A stretch of 64,000 nucleotides of DNA from Planctomycetota bacterium (GCA_029260735.1 JAJDCR010000080.1:1-64000), one strand, 5' to 3'; positions 16,568 through 26,997 are shown, counted from the first letter of the stretch. Made by a program: numbers and translations. The notes: generated by a model from the sequence alone, not told the origin.

Positions 16568-17619
16568 TTGGTGGTGGCAAATAAATATCTCACAGGCTTC
16601 GATCAACCTAAACTCTGCACTATGTATGTCGATAAAAAACTGCAAGGGGTGATGGCTGTTCAGGCACTCTCGCGTTTGAACCGTTCTGCTATCAACTGGG
16701 AAAAAAGACCGAAGACTTGTTTATCTTGGACTTCTTCAATGACGTTGATGATATCAAAACATCATTTGATCCATTCTATACTTCGACTACACTAAACGAA
16801 GCTACTGATGTGCATGTACTTCATGAATTAAAGGATGCACTCGATAGCGTCGGTGTTTATGAGTGGGAAGAGGTAGAGATTTTTGCAGAGAAATATTTTG
16901 ATGGTGTAGATGTTGAATATCTTAGTCCTATTATAGATAAGGCTGCGGATCGTTTTAATCAGAATGAAGAGCTGCAACTGGAGGATGATGAGAAAGTTGA
17001 TTTTAAGATTAAGGTTAAGCAGTTCGTTAAGATATACGGTCAAATGGCATCTATAATCCCCTATGAAATTGTAAACTGGGAAAAACTGTTCTGGTTCTTG
17101 AAGTTCTTAGTCTCAAAGCTAGTGGTTAAAACAAAAGAAGATAAGTTGATTGATGAGCTACTAGATTCAGTTGATCTATCTACCTATGGACTGGAGCGAA
17201 CAAAGCTCAACCATACAATCGAGCTAGATGAATCAGGAACAGAAGTGGACCCACAAAACCCGAATCCTAGAGGAGTCCATAATGTAGATGAAGAGAAAGA
17301 TCTCCTAGATGAGATTATCCAAACCTTCAATGAGCGATGGTTCCAAGGATGGGATGCTACGCCAGAAGATCAGAGGATTAAGTTCATGAACCTCACGAAA
17401 TCTATCAAAAGGCATCCTGATTATCAAACCAAGGTAGCTGAGAACAAAGATGTGCTGAACAGGGATTTAGCCTTCAAGAAGATCCTCAACGACGTGATGT
17501 CGCAGCAAAGGAGGCAAGAGCTGGAGTTGTATAAGCTGTATGCGAAGGATGAGGCTTTTCAGCAAGCATTTTTGAATACGATGAAGCGAATGACTGAGAG
17601 TCGCCAACTGCGTGTTTGA
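16568..17619 (+). pseudogene. hsdR: Truncated, frameshifted type I restriction subunit R (hsdR)
   Basis: The sequence opens abruptly with [15 protein letters not shown]...[10 protein letters not shown], helicase motifs of HsdR, then shifts frame at about 16695-16705. It continues with [15 protein letters not shown] from 16717 and the typical HsdR C-terminal region to MKRMTESRQLRV. The N-terminal nuclease and most of the motor are missing, so it cannot act as a restriction subunit. It adjoins the EAD1 locus and other broken defence genes. Confidence 0.85.
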
Positions 17620-17694
17620 TGAGAGATTTAGAATCGTATTCTTATATTGAATGTAAGTACCTACTAGTAATAAATATAGAAAAGGAAGCATGTT

Positions 17695-18432
17695 ATGGAA
17701 GAAACTGAACTAGTTTACTGTAATAAATGCGAAAAACATACAAACCATACTATTAAAGCCAGTATAGATAAAAGTGTTCATACTCCAGAAGATACTATAG
17801 ATGACATTTATCAGATTTTGGAATGTTTAGGATGTGAAAACACTTTGTTTAGAAGACGTTATATGGATTCTAATATCCAAGATATTATAGAAGAGATTAA
17901 GGACGAAACACCAGGATATGAAATACCTGAATACAGTGACAAATACTACCCTCCCTTACAAAAGCGAAAAAAACCTGTATGGATAAATCGATTCTTAACA
18001 TTTAACCCTATCAGCGAGGCTATTGAAGAGGTATACAGTGCATGGCATAATAATCTATTATTTTTAGCTTCTATGGGAATACGAACTATTATTGATTTAC
18101 TATGTTGTGAAAAAATAGGTGATGTAGGTAATTTTACAGAAAAATTAAACGGATTACAGGACAAAAAATTCATTACAGAACGTGAGAAAAAGAGGTTATC
18201 TACTGTTGTTGAAATGGGGAATGCTGCAGCTCATCGTGCCAGTAAACGAAGTAGCGAAGAAATTGAGCAAGCAATGGATATTATTGAAGATATGCTGGAG
18301 AAAATATATGTGAGAGATAGCAAAGAAAAGAAGCTTGATGACATTGCTAAGCAACTGGAAAAAGGTACTCCTAAAAGAAAAAAAACTAAAAGAAAAAAAA
18401 CTAAAGTAAAAAAGAATAATTCACTAAAGTAG
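17695..18432 (+). CDS. DUF4145-like protein with zinc knuckles, 245 aa
   Basis: The N-terminus has CNKCEKHTNH and later CLGC, a likely zinc ribbon. The middle (EVYSAWHNNLLFLASMGIRT) is the helical core typical of DUF4145, often found near restriction systems. The C-terminal tail is strongly basic with KRKKTKRKKTK-like repeats, suggesting nucleic acid contact. It lies between hsdR and mrr remnants. The family's function is unknown; a regulatory role in defence is often suspected. Confidence 0.7.
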   Translation: MEETELVYCNKCEKHTNHTIKASIDKSVHTPEDTIDDIYQILECLGCENTLFRRRYMDSNIQDIIEEIKDETPGYEIPEYSDKYYPPLQKRKKPVWINRFLTFNPISEAIEEVYSAWHNNLLFLASMGIRTIIDLLCCEKIGDVGNFTEKLNGLQDKKFITEREKKRLSTVVEMGNAAAHRASKRSSEEIEQAMDIIEDMLEKIYVRDSKEKKLDDIAKQLEKGTPKRKKTKRKKTKVKKNNSLK

Positions 18433-18449
18433 TAGAGAAACAAATCAAA

Positions 18450-19224
18450 ATGATCCCAAAATTTGAAGAGATAATGCTACCGCTCCTTAAGCATCTAGCA
18501 GACAAAAAAGAGCATAACCGCAGGATTACTTACTTCCCCTAAAAGAGCACACTTCGTTATTAGCAAGGAAGGACTATCTCTACTAAAAGAAAACCCTACT
18601 AAAATCACATCTAAATTTCTAATGAAATACGATAGTTTTCGGGAATTCCAATCACCCAAAAAAGACAAAGCAAGCTTGCCTGATATTTCCACTGATATTG
18701 CTACTGATCAAACACCTGAAGAGTCTATAGAAGAAGCTTGCCAAAAGCTCCATTCGCAATTATCTACTGACTTGCTCGATAAGATAAAATCATGCTCACC
18801 AAGCTTTTTTGAGAAACTTGTCATTGATCTCCTTATTACAATGGGCTATGGTGGCTCAAGAAGAGAAGCAGGCAAAGCCATAGGTGGGTCTGGAGATGGG
18901 GGAATCGACGGCGTAATCAACGAAGACAAGCTGGGGCTTGATGTAATACATATTCAGGCAAAGAGATGGAATAGCACTGTTCCAGCAAAGGAAATACGCG
19001 ATTTTGTAGGAGCACTTGCGCTAAAGAATGCCAAGAAGGGGATATTCATTACTACCTCAAAGTTTACCAAAGACGTTGGTAAATCTATTGAAGCAGGATG
19101 CAAAATTATTCTGATCGATGGGGAGCGTCTTGCGGACTTAATGATAGAGCACAATGTTGGGTTATCGACGGTGAATACTTATCATGTGAAGGCCATTGAT
19201 TTTGATTATTTTGAGGAAAATTGA
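18450..19224 (+). pseudogene. mrr: Broken mrr-type restriction endonuclease
   Basis: ATG 18450 starts MIPKFEEIMLPLLKHLADKK, the Mrr N-terminal winged helix, but the frame ends about 30 codons on. A second frame resumes with SPKRAHFVISKEGLSLLKEN, also Mrr_N, and runs into the Mrr_cat nuclease: GYGGSRREAGKAIGGSGDGG, then IDG, HIQAKRW and the RDFVGAL block. Part of the N-terminal domain is deleted with a frame change. The catalytic Asp/Gln-x-Lys residues survive, and a 200-aa product from 18622 could still be made. Confidence 0.75.
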
Positions 19225-19320
19225 TGGAGTTGATCTAGGAGTTTTAAAGAAAAGTAAGTTTGCGTGAGTCTTACCAAATTTCCAAATCACAATCAATACC
19301 TACCAAATAAAAGACAGGAA

Positions 19321-19794
19321 ATGAGAATGTTATCTAGTAAAAAGATCATACTATTAACTCTTATCATTATTACAATTTTTCCTCTAATGGGATGCGAAAA
19401 AAAAAGCGATCAGCAATCGGAAATTTTATCTGTAATGAAAGCATACTATCGAGTCGCAAGAACCTACCGAGACCAATACAGCGAAGGCTTTTTTAAAAAC
19501 CCTAATGCTTGCGACGGCTATATGGAAAGTGTAAGCCAAATTGATTGCTATAAGTGCCCTGCAGATTTTCAAGAAGCATTTTCAAATTTTATTCAGGCCG
19601 AAATTCAGGTTATGCTAATTATTAAAGAAAACTCGGGATGGGGAGGTTTCTTAAAGTTGTCCTTAAAATCAGGAATTACAGCAGGGCTTAGTGGTTTAGA
19701 AACCTATGATGATTTAGAACAAAAGGTAAGCATAAAAAAAAATGCTTATACTATGTTGAAAAAAGTAGCTCTGAGATACAATGTAAAGCTTTAG
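19321..19794 (+). CDS. Small lipoprotein, 157 aa
   Basis: From ATG 19321 (AGGAA just upstream) the protein has a basic start (MRMLSSKK), a hydrophobic stretch and a lipobox ending FPLMGC, so it should be lipid-anchored. The mature part has four more Cys (ACDGYMESVSQIDCYKC) and helical segments. No family recognised. A start at 19264 would put non-signal residues before the lipobox and is less likely. Confidence 0.65.
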   Translation: MRMLSSKKIILLTLIIITIFPLMGCEKKSDQQSEILSVMKAYYRVARTYRDQYSEGFFKNPNACDGYMESVSQIDCYKCPADFQEAFSNFIQAEIQVMLIIKENSGWGGFLKLSLKSGITAGLSGLETYDDLEQKVSIKKNAYTMLKKVALRYNVKL

Positions 19795-19859
19795 ATCTAA
19801 GTAATATCTTCTTCCTTGGCCTTGGATAGATCATAGAAAATATTTAGGATGACTAAAAA

Positions 19860-21158
19860 TTGCAAGAGAAAATAGTGGAAAAAAATTTAGAAAAGCAAAT
19901 TCAAGATTTCTTACTCGATTCGGATGTTGAGTTTTCGAAGGAATGGTCCTTATCCAGAGATGCATTTCATATTCTTGAGCCCAACGAGATGGGGCATTCA
20001 AAAATGATTGGCTGGTTACTAAGTCCCAAGGAAGGACATTTCTTAGGAGATTATTTTATAAAAAGGCTGCTCAAGGAAGTATTCCTTGTTTATCGGGATA
20101 ACAATAGTAAAACTCTCCCTGGGTTTGAATATTTAGAAGAAGCAGGCTTTAAAAGTGTTCTTGATATTGAAACTCAAAGTTTTCATGATACTTTTGTGGA
20201 GTTGGAGTTTCCTATCAGTAAAAATGGTCGCGTAGATATTGCCCTCATTAACTATGAGAAAAAACTTATTATATTTATTGAAAATAAGTATAGCGCCTCG
20301 ATTCATAATGACCAGCTTAGTAAATATCAAAAATGGCAATGTAAATATGATGACAGTTTCAAGATGATTTACATATTTATGGATAACCAAGAAAATTTTT
20401 CCAATGTTAACAGTCCCTGGATTGCTTTAACATACCGTTGGTTGAGGAAGGCTTGCAAAGATGTTCTTAATAGAGAAAGAGTTTCAAAAGAAACTAACAT
20501 TCTAATCCGAGATTATTATAGCTTTCTAGAAGGTGACTATGAATTTAGCCCTCTACACAAAGGAATAGAAGCTCGTTTTTCTAAGATTTACAATAAACAT
20601 AGGAATTTACTTGATGAAATTAAAAAGAAAAATTTCATTAAGAAGAAACATAGTCTTCTTTTGTCTTCCAATGGTGAGGATAGCAAAAACGACTTCCAAC
20701 TATTTCAATTTTACTTAAATTACAACTACCTGCTAGAAGAACTTTTTGATTACAATCGCTTTGATTACCTTAAAGAACTTCTCATGAAAAAACTTTCTGA
20801 AAAAAAACTACCCACTAATTGGAAACGCGATTTTTTCGAATTTCGAAGTATCAAGTGGCAATCGTTAGAAATTGATCCAAAGAACTATTGGGGATTGTAT
20901 ATTCGATTAATCATAATTAAAAATGAAGATAAGTCAGAAAAAGGGCAGAGAGTTGAAGTACTAGGCTATACGAAGAACTTATCAGAAAAAGGCTTAGATT
21001 CTCTTGATAAGATTGCTAAAGCTTTTAAAACAAAGCTTAAAATGCGAAAGAATGCAAGCAATGTTACAATTTTCAAACAGAACGTGAAGGAAAATGAACC
21101 AGATGATATCGCAAATCGATTAGCTAAAATATTTCTAAGAATAGATAACCTTTTATAG
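19860..21158 (+). CDS. PD-(D/E)XK nuclease superfamily protein, 432 aa
   Basis: The N-terminal half fits the PDDEXK_4 group: LEPNEMGHSKMIGWLLSPKE with SKMIGWLL, GRVDIALINYEKK supplying Asp, and IIFIENKYSAS supplying the Glu-x-Lys pair. The C-terminal half is helical and basic. TTG start. Such proteins are usually orphan nucleases of defence loci; substrate unknown. It follows a lipoprotein gene and precedes a small unknown gene in a region of decayed restriction genes. Confidence 0.75.
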   Translation: MQEKIVEKNLEKQIQDFLLDSDVEFSKEWSLSRDAFHILEPNEMGHSKMIGWLLSPKEGHFLGDYFIKRLLKEVFLVYRDNNSKTLPGFEYLEEAGFKSVLDIETQSFHDTFVELEFPISKNGRVDIALINYEKKLIIFIENKYSASIHNDQLSKYQKWQCKYDDSFKMIYIFMDNQENFSNVNSPWIALTYRWLRKACKDVLNRERVSKETNILIRDYYSFLEGDYEFSPLHKGIEARFSKIYNKHRNLLDEIKKKNFIKKKHSLLLSSNGEDSKNDFQLFQFYLNYNYLLEELFDYNRFDYLKELLMKKLSEKKLPTNWKRDFFEFRSIKWQSLEIDPKNYWGLYIRLIIIKNEDKSEKGQRVEVLGYTKNLSEKGLDSLDKIAKAFKTKLKMRKNASNVTIFKQNVKENEPDDIANRLAKIFLRIDNLL

Positions 21159-21287
21159 ACCAACTCGGCATGCAAGTTGAACAAACAATTGAAATCAAAA
21201 AACTTGATGGCGATTTTTGGGATTCACGAGAGGATAATCCGAATCAGAATGCCTTATAAGAAACATATCCGGTAAAAGGAGAAAAAT

Positions 21288-21533
21288 ATGAGTACGTGGA
21301 CAAAAAAAGTAGGAAGTTGGACGGTAAAGAAGATAAATGGCCAACTAACTCACTGTTTTCATGATGATACTTCTCAAAACACTCCGAAAACATATTATAT
21401 TTTAAGAGTGGGAGGAGGATGGTTAATTTTTACAGAAGGAAACTACTCTCAGCAATTCAGTGATGCAAAAACCTTTGTACCTGATCCTAGTCATTCAAAC
21501 ATGCCAATTCCTGTATTAGAATCAGAAGAATAG
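21288..21533 (+). CDS. Hypothetical protein, 81 aa
   Basis: Starts MSTWTKKVGSWTVKKINGQL; Trp/Gly-rich, probably a small beta fold, with a PDPSHSNMPIPV tail. AAAAGGAG before the ATG is a strong ribosome site. No family recognised. Confidence 0.6.
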   Translation: MSTWTKKVGSWTVKKINGQLTHCFHDDTSQNTPKTYYILRVGGGWLIFTEGNYSQQFSDAKTFVPDPSHSNMPIPVLESEE

Positions 21534-21620
21534 AAAAATTCATCTGTTGGACAATAAAAAGAGAGCCATTGAAAATAAACTACACTAACAATCATCTTTT
21601 TGTATTTACGGGAGAAAGCG

Positions 21621-21698
21621 ATGAAAGCTTTTGTTGCAATGCCTTTTAATCCAGATTTTTTACCTGTTTGGAAGGTTATAAAAAAAGCTGCTCACTGA
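21621..21698 (+). pseudogene. Truncated start of a TIR-like/nucleotide-binding protein
   Basis: With GGAGAAAGCG before it, the ORF reads MKAFVAMPFNPDFLPVWKVI plus a few residues, then stops. The MKxFVAMPF opening is typical of a family of TIR-like predicted nucleotide-binding proteins in defence contexts. Only the first strand and helix remain, so it is probably a fragment. Confidence 0.45.
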
Positions 21699-21799
21699 AG
21701 GATTGGCATGGGTAGTAATTCAATTGAACCTAGTAAAAATCTCGGATATAATTATTATCATTTGTGTAAACTATAGATGTAACCAGAAAAGGAACTAAA

Positions 21800-23035
21800 A
21801 TGTCGAACAATATCCGTTTTTGGAGATTAGTTGCAGGGATTTTTCGCCTTGTATTCCTTGCAGGTGTTTTTTTTCTTGTTTGGATTCAAGTGGCAGGTTT
21901 CACATCAAATAAAATTAGAGTAGGAACGGGCATTATTCTGTTTATCGTCACTGTTGGAACCTGCGCGATAAGCATTTCACTATCTAAAGCAGCAGGAAAT
22001 TTTTTCAGTAAAATAGCAATAATAACCGAATTAGTGGGTTCTATTCTAATGGTTATTATATTGGTGCAACTTTCAACTGAATTTAAGCTATTTCCGATAA
22101 CCCAAAGGTTGGAGTTGACATTTTTTCAATATGCAGCTTTGATTATCTACACCTTTTTAATAGGGATATCAGGAGTAACTGGGATATTTATAAAAATAAA
22201 TGAACATGAATATCACGAGGAGACTGATTTTCAAGAAAAAAGTATCGAAGACTTTGAGACAATGGAAAAAAGTGCTGAAGAATCTGTAATAGATTGTCCT
22301 AAACATGGAGTTACTACTTCTTCCGAAGATAATGAATGCCTAGCATGTTTGCTCGAAACAGGTTTGGAAAATTTAACTCAGCTTTTTACCAATATGGCAG
22401 ATGAAGCAACAGAAGAAAAAACAGAAGAAGACGTTGCTATTTCAACTATAAATTGCACCGAACATGGCTTGATAATTCAAAATGAAAATGGTCTCTGTGG
22501 TGTATGCTCTCTGATGAAAGATTTGGACGAGCAGGTTCCACAAATTGATACTCTTAGCCAAAAAGAATTGAGAAAGCTTGCTAAAGATTGCGAAGAAATC
22601 AGAAGCGAATTAATGAGGATAAACCCCCTAGATTTTAAGGATTGTGTTGCAGAGGCATGTAAAAATACTCAAGAAAAGGGATTAGAAATAGTTGATCAAA
22701 AATTATCAGTAATTCTTTCTCTAATTGAAAACTCTGGAGTAAATTGTCCCAAGCACGGTTTTTTTGAGACTATGGAAGAAGAAAAGGGTTGTCTAATTTG
22801 CGCCTTTGAAACTTTGCTGGTTGCTGACGACTATGATACTATTGACAAAGAGCAATTAGCAATAAGAAAAGCTACGTACCAAGAGAGCCTAAGACAATTA
22901 GAAGTCCGCAAAGACCTGGAATTTAAACGCCCTAATCGCTCATTAGAAAAAATTGAGATTTTGCACATTCAAGAGAAAATTTTAAAGGGAGAGTTGAGGA
23001 AAATAGGAAAAAAAATGCAGGAAGGGGTCGGATAA
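21800..23035 (+). CDS. Membrane protein with three Cys/His knuckle modules, 411 aa
   Basis: Residues ~10-135 hold four hydrophobic segments (LVAGIFRLVFLAGVFFLVW and similar). The soluble part repeats one module three times: DCPKHG...CLAC, NCTEHG...CGVC and NCPKHG...CLIC, each a CxxHG pair followed about 20 residues later by CxxC, likely zinc sites. Charged helices link the modules. GGAACTAAA precedes the ATG. No known family; the triplicated zinc module behind four membrane helices suggests a membrane sensor or scaffold. Confidence 0.65.
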   Translation: MSNNIRFWRLVAGIFRLVFLAGVFFLVWIQVAGFTSNKIRVGTGIILFIVTVGTCAISISLSKAAGNFFSKIAIITELVGSILMVIILVQLSTEFKLFPITQRLELTFFQYAALIIYTFLIGISGVTGIFIKINEHEYHEETDFQEKSIEDFETMEKSAEESVIDCPKHGVTTSSEDNECLACLLETGLENLTQLFTNMADEATEEKTEEDVAISTINCTEHGLIIQNENGLCGVCSLMKDLDEQVPQIDTLSQKELRKLAKDCEEIRSELMRINPLDFKDCVAEACKNTQEKGLEIVDQKLSVILSLIENSGVNCPKHGFFETMEEEKGCLICAFETLLVADDYDTIDKEQLAIRKATYQESLRQLEVRKDLEFKRPNRSLEKIEILHIQEKILKGELRKIGKKMQEGVG

Positions 23036-23194
23036 AATGAAGCAGAAATACGAAGAATAAGCGATGTTGCTAGAATGAACATGGTAAGATTGGGTATACT
23101 TTGGTTAGAGGATGCAAAAGGGGGTTGCACAGGTGGGGATTTGAAGCATAGTTTATAGCAAGTAATAGGAGACTTCCAATTCAGATACTAAAAC

Positions 23195-23233
23195 GAAAAA
23201 CCCTATTTTCCTGGGGACTGGGGGTTTTCTTTT
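23195..23233 (+). terminator. Probable terminator before the IS6 element
   Basis: GAAAAACCC...GGGGGTTTTC forms a hairpin with a long loop and is followed by T-rich sequence. Confidence 0.45.
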
Positions 23234-23961
23234 GGCTCTGTTGCAAAAAATACAACGAAAAAAAATTTTGAACTTGGCCACTTAAAACGGATCTAACTTT
23301 GCTGCACTTGTAAGTCCGATTCAAGTATTTTTATTAGCTCTGCGATAGCAGAATCGCCAAGCTTGAAACATCTTTCAATAAGTCGGACTTCGCCCATAAT
23401 GCCTTTTTGTAACTGAAAAACTTCTGCTTGCCCTTTTTTCAAGGATCTCATAACTTCAAAGCCTTTTATTGTTGCATAAGCAGTTTTCATCGATTTAAAT
23501 CCAAGTGTAGGTTTTATTAGTCGTTTAAGTTTGCCATGATCAGACTCGACAATATTATTGAGATATTTGACCTGTCGGTGCTTCGTAGCTTGAGGAAGTT
23601 TACTTTCTTCTTTAAGCTCTCTAATTGCAGCTCTATAGCATCCAGCCTTATCAGTTTCCCAGTCTTTACGCTTACGAAGTATCTTACCAAGAAACGTTTA
23701 GCTGCTTTTGCATTACGAGTTGCCGACAGATAGAAATCAATGGTATTTCCCTTTGAGTCAACTGCTCTGCATAAGTAAGCCCATTTTTCCTTTACTTTTA
23801 CGTACGTTTCATCTACTCGCCAGCTATCATTAAAAGAATTTTTAGTGTGCCATTTCAAACGTTTATCGTTCGCTCCATTTCTCAATATTTTTGTAGTTTC
23901 ATTAGTTTGAGTATACAAAAACTAACGAATAAATGGAGTTAATATTTTTTGCAACAGAGCC
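23234..23961 (-). mobile_element. Degenerate IS6-family insertion sequence
   Basis: Both ends carry the IS6/IS26-type terminal repeat: GGCTCTGTTGCAAA at 23234 and its inverse TTTGCAACAGAGCC ending at 23961. The ~728 bp are shorter than intact members and the transposase is broken. No clear target duplication is visible. Confidence 0.85.
23293..23918 (-). pseudogene. IS6-family transposase, broken
   Basis: The first frame has SWRVDETYVKVKEKWAYLCR and DFYLSATRNAKAAKRFL, the DDE core of IS6 transposases. After about RFL the frame shifts; translation in the right frame continues ...RELKEESKLPQATKHRQVKY, ESDHGKLKR, then MKTAYATIKGFEVMRSLKKG. The N-terminal HTH region is also missing. Immobile by itself. 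Confidence 0.85.
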
Positions 23962-24008
23962 AAATTTCCTTATCTCTTTCAAAACCCTTTCAGACCCCTC
24001 TTTAAAGC

Positions 24009-26765
24009 TTATTTGTCTGAATAAAGAATTTTTTCATAAAGATCTTGCGCTATATAGCGTAAAGATGGCAGGTTAATAACATTAGCAACCCATAGCCTAC
24101 ACCACTCTGGAATAGGTTGACTGCTTTGTTCTTGAAAAAGAAGAAGTTCGTCACAAAGTTCTTTCTTTGATGAAGCAGAAGACAGTAAAAACCAATATCT
24201 TGCCTGATCAAAATCTTTTCGTAATAGCAAATTTGCTTGTTTTATTGCTATTGTTGGAGCAACGTCCCAGACTAGTCTTGTTAAGTCCCAAGAAAGCTCT
24301 ATCTCATTCATAATGGCTTCCCAGTGCCTTTTTTTGATAGCGGATTTTAAAACCAGCGATCTTCGGTAATCATAAGAAAGACGAGATAGGTTTTCAATAA
24401 ACCTAGCTAGGGCAGTTTTGCCTTCTTCGGAGTCAATAAGAGAATCAAAAAACAATTTTCTCCATTTATCAGAGACTTTCTCCATTTTTTCATAAATACT
24501 TTTTGAGTATCCACAGTTTGGTTTTTGATTACTTAACGAAGGTAAAATTCCATCACAAATTGTTTTTTTTAAACTCTCAAAATCGGCATGTTTCTCAAAG
24601 AAAACAATTAACTGCGGAGAATGATCTTGTATAGTCACTAGCAAATCCAAAAAGTCCTTTTTCTTTCGTATGCATTCTGCCAAAAGATGTGTTGCTATAT
24701 CTTTTGTTGTTTTAGGGGGACACTTACTAGCAAAGTAAGTCAAATAATCCGACCATAAATGAAGAGACGGACTCAATAAGTAATCAAAACTTTGAAGTTC
24801 GGGCTTTTTACCTTGTGTGATTTGTTCAACTAGCCAAATAGGAAATAGTGAAAAGTTTTTTTTAAATGCAGATATACTGAACTCACGCTTTTTGATAATA
24901 TCTCTGCCCAGCTTCAAAAAGATAAGGTACTTTTTGTGGTCAGGATGGAAAGCATCTCTTGTATCCCTCGGTATTCGCCTTGGCCCAGCCGGTGCATCAT
25001 AAATAGCTGTGTTGTATACATAGTCTCCCCATATGTCTTCCTCGGGATCTCCATGAATAGGAAAGTAAGTTTGTGCATAACTGGGCACCATGCTCTTAGT
25101 TACTATGTTTGATAAATCCCAGACCCAGCATACATTTATCCATTTAACTCCTTTTAAAGATACATATTCCCAGGGCCTCGTCAATGGTTCAGCAAGCAAG
25201 CCATCAGAATGTCGAAGGAAAAGAGTTGTCATTTGGAGTTGAAATAGTTTTTTGTATACCTTCTTTAAACCCAATGTATGAAATCTTTTTGGCTTTCTTC
25301 CTGCAGCAGCAAATAGCCATTCGATTTCCGCCACTCGGTGTAAGCTTTTTGCCTCAAATCGTTTAACTAATACCTTTATTAATTTTTCCCAGCTTAACTC
25401 ATCTATATCATCCACTATCTTATCAAAGTAATATTGTCGTTGAGAATCTAACATCAACGATCCCAACAAAAAATCATTCTTTTTTACTAGAGACTTTCCT
25501 TTTTGCTCAAAAACTTCGCCTAAGTACCAATCAGGAGCTTTATACTTTCTTTCTTCATCTACGATAATTAATTTTGCTTTTTTTATTTTCTCTAAAGCCT
25601 CAGATGAATTATCTATGTTTTCTTCTTCCAAGAGCTGGATCCATTCCTCTTCAAAAAAATGTTCTTGGAGTAAGTTTTTTGGGTTAATAGCAATTTTCCC
25701 TACAATGCGATGAAAAGCACTTGCTATTTCTTTCTGTTTACCTAGCTCCATCAATACTTTTTCCTTAGCCCATTCTCCTTCTTTGATATATTTTTGACAA
25801 GCCTCAACTCCTTTTTTGTAGCATAAAGAAATAATGGGAACGAGATCTTTGGGAGAAGAAAACCTCCTGGCTTTTGGATCTAAACTTGAAAGTATTTCGA
25901 TGATGAGTTTAGCACAAAAACCTTCTTTCTTTTGAAGTCGCTCACATAACCAAATAACAAAATGATCTCTCCAGTCAGGTGATGGATCAAATTGATCTTC
26001 TCCGCTCAACTGAAAAGGAGCTGGTAATGAATAAAGATAACTTTCTTTACTTACTTTAAAAGGAGTTAACAATATTATTTGTTTTTCTGAATCATTCTCT
26101 TCATCTAGGCCATCCAGAGATTTTTGTTCGCCTAGACGATCTAGAGATTCTTTTTCCTCTGCATTTTCAGAATCCATCAAGTAGCTGTTCATTTCAGCTT
26201 CATCATCAATGCATATTATTGCTTGGGAATATTTCTGAAAAGCAAAATTAAAGACTTTATCCCACTGAGAAAGATCGCGTAGATAGTATACAGGGATACC
26301 GTACTTGTGATGATAGTAGTGAGCTAAAAACCTTCTTCCCCATCCATTTGGTAAATATTGTCGAAAGCTTTTATAGAAGCAAGAGATACAATCACGTAAT
26401 CCAGTGTCAGCAAATGACTCGTTTAGAGGATCAAAAGGCCTTGCTTCTTTCAAATCTTCCCAAAAATAAAGTCGTTTTGTCTTGGCTGAATTTTCATCCA
26501 AGGGTATATCTTCCACCGATATTTCTAAAACTCCTGCAAGCCTAACTAATGCCTCCATATTTTCTGGACGATTCCACCAAGTTAGTTTTCCATTTTCCAA
26601 ATCTCTAATGTAGTTTCCTAAAGTTCGATATGAATTTTTATTATTGGGGTCATAGCTCATTTGACTTTGTCTTGTTTTTAGTGGGCCTTTTTGTAGTATT
26701 TTGATTGCTAAATTATTAGGACTATAGCCCATCTCTTTTCTTTTTAATTCTATATCCTTAAGCAT
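24009..26765 (-). CDS. Large HTH-containing protein of unknown function, 918 aa
   Basis: Residues ~1-95 look like an XRE-type helix-turn-helix (YRTLGNYIRDLENGKLTW, then LVRLAGVLEISVEDIPL). An acidic insert lies near 205-230 (EEKESLDRLGEQKSLDGLDE). The remaining ~700 residues are helical and Trp/Leu-rich, with no P-loop, nuclease or protease motif that I can see. Such HTH-plus-large-region proteins often occur in conflict loci. It is divergent from the glycosyltransferase operon; its 232-bp upstream gap is AT-rich with ATGCAAAAATGCAAAAAT repeats. Confidence 0.6.
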   Translation of the reverse strand: MLKDIELKRKEMGYSPNNLAIKILQKGPLKTRQSQMSYDPNNKNSYRTLGNYIRDLENGKLTWWNRPENMEALVRLAGVLEISVEDIPLDENSAKTKRLYFWEDLKEARPFDPLNESFADTGLRDCISCFYKSFRQYLPNGWGRRFLAHYYHHKYGIPVYYLRDLSQWDKVFNFAFQKYSQAIICIDDEAEMNSYLMDSENAEEKESLDRLGEQKSLDGLDEENDSEKQIILLTPFKVSKESYLYSLPAPFQLSGEDQFDPSPDWRDHFVIWLCERLQKKEGFCAKLIIEILSSLDPKARRFSSPKDLVPIISLCYKKGVEACQKYIKEGEWAKEKVLMELGKQKEIASAFHRIVGKIAINPKNLLQEHFFEEEWIQLLEEENIDNSSEALEKIKKAKLIIVDEERKYKAPDWYLGEVFEQKGKSLVKKNDFLLGSLMLDSQRQYYFDKIVDDIDELSWEKLIKVLVKRFEAKSLHRVAEIEWLFAAAGRKPKRFHTLGLKKVYKKLFQLQMTTLFLRHSDGLLAEPLTRPWEYVSLKGVKWINVCWVWDLSNIVTKSMVPSYAQTYFPIHGDPEEDIWGDYVYNTAIYDAPAGPRRIPRDTRDAFHPDHKKYLIFLKLGRDIIKKREFSISAFKKNFSLFPIWLVEQITQGKKPELQSFDYLLSPSLHLWSDYLTYFASKCPPKTTKDIATHLLAECIRKKKDFLDLLVTIQDHSPQLIVFFEKHADFESLKKTICDGILPSLSNQKPNCGYSKSIYEKMEKVSDKWRKLFFDSLIDSEEGKTALARFIENLSRLSYDYRRSLVLKSAIKKRHWEAIMNEIELSWDLTRLVWDVAPTIAIKQANLLLRKDFDQARYWFLLSSASSKKELCDELLLFQEQSSQPIPEWCRLWVANVINLPSLRYIAQDLYEKILYSDK

Positions 26766-26997
26766 GATTTTCTCCTTTGGAGAAATTAAAACAGATATGT
26801 TACCTTAAATCAACTCATTAATGCAAAAATGCAAAAATATAAATGCTTTATTTGAAATTTCTTGATTCCTAAAATAATTCAACTATACTTATACAAAACT
26901 GGATTTAGCAATACTTTTCGTAGTTGTAAGTTTTCTGTATTTTTACTCAAAATTTAGATCTACGATAGAAACGTTCATGAAAATGAGGAAATGAACA

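Noticed and set aside
21170..21259. 29-codon ORF after the PD-(D/E)XK gene
   Set aside because: No ribosome site and no recognisable features; too short to support.
23036..23157. Short open frame after the zinc-module gene (ending GGDLKHSL)
   Set aside because: No convincing start or ribosome site; too short to support.
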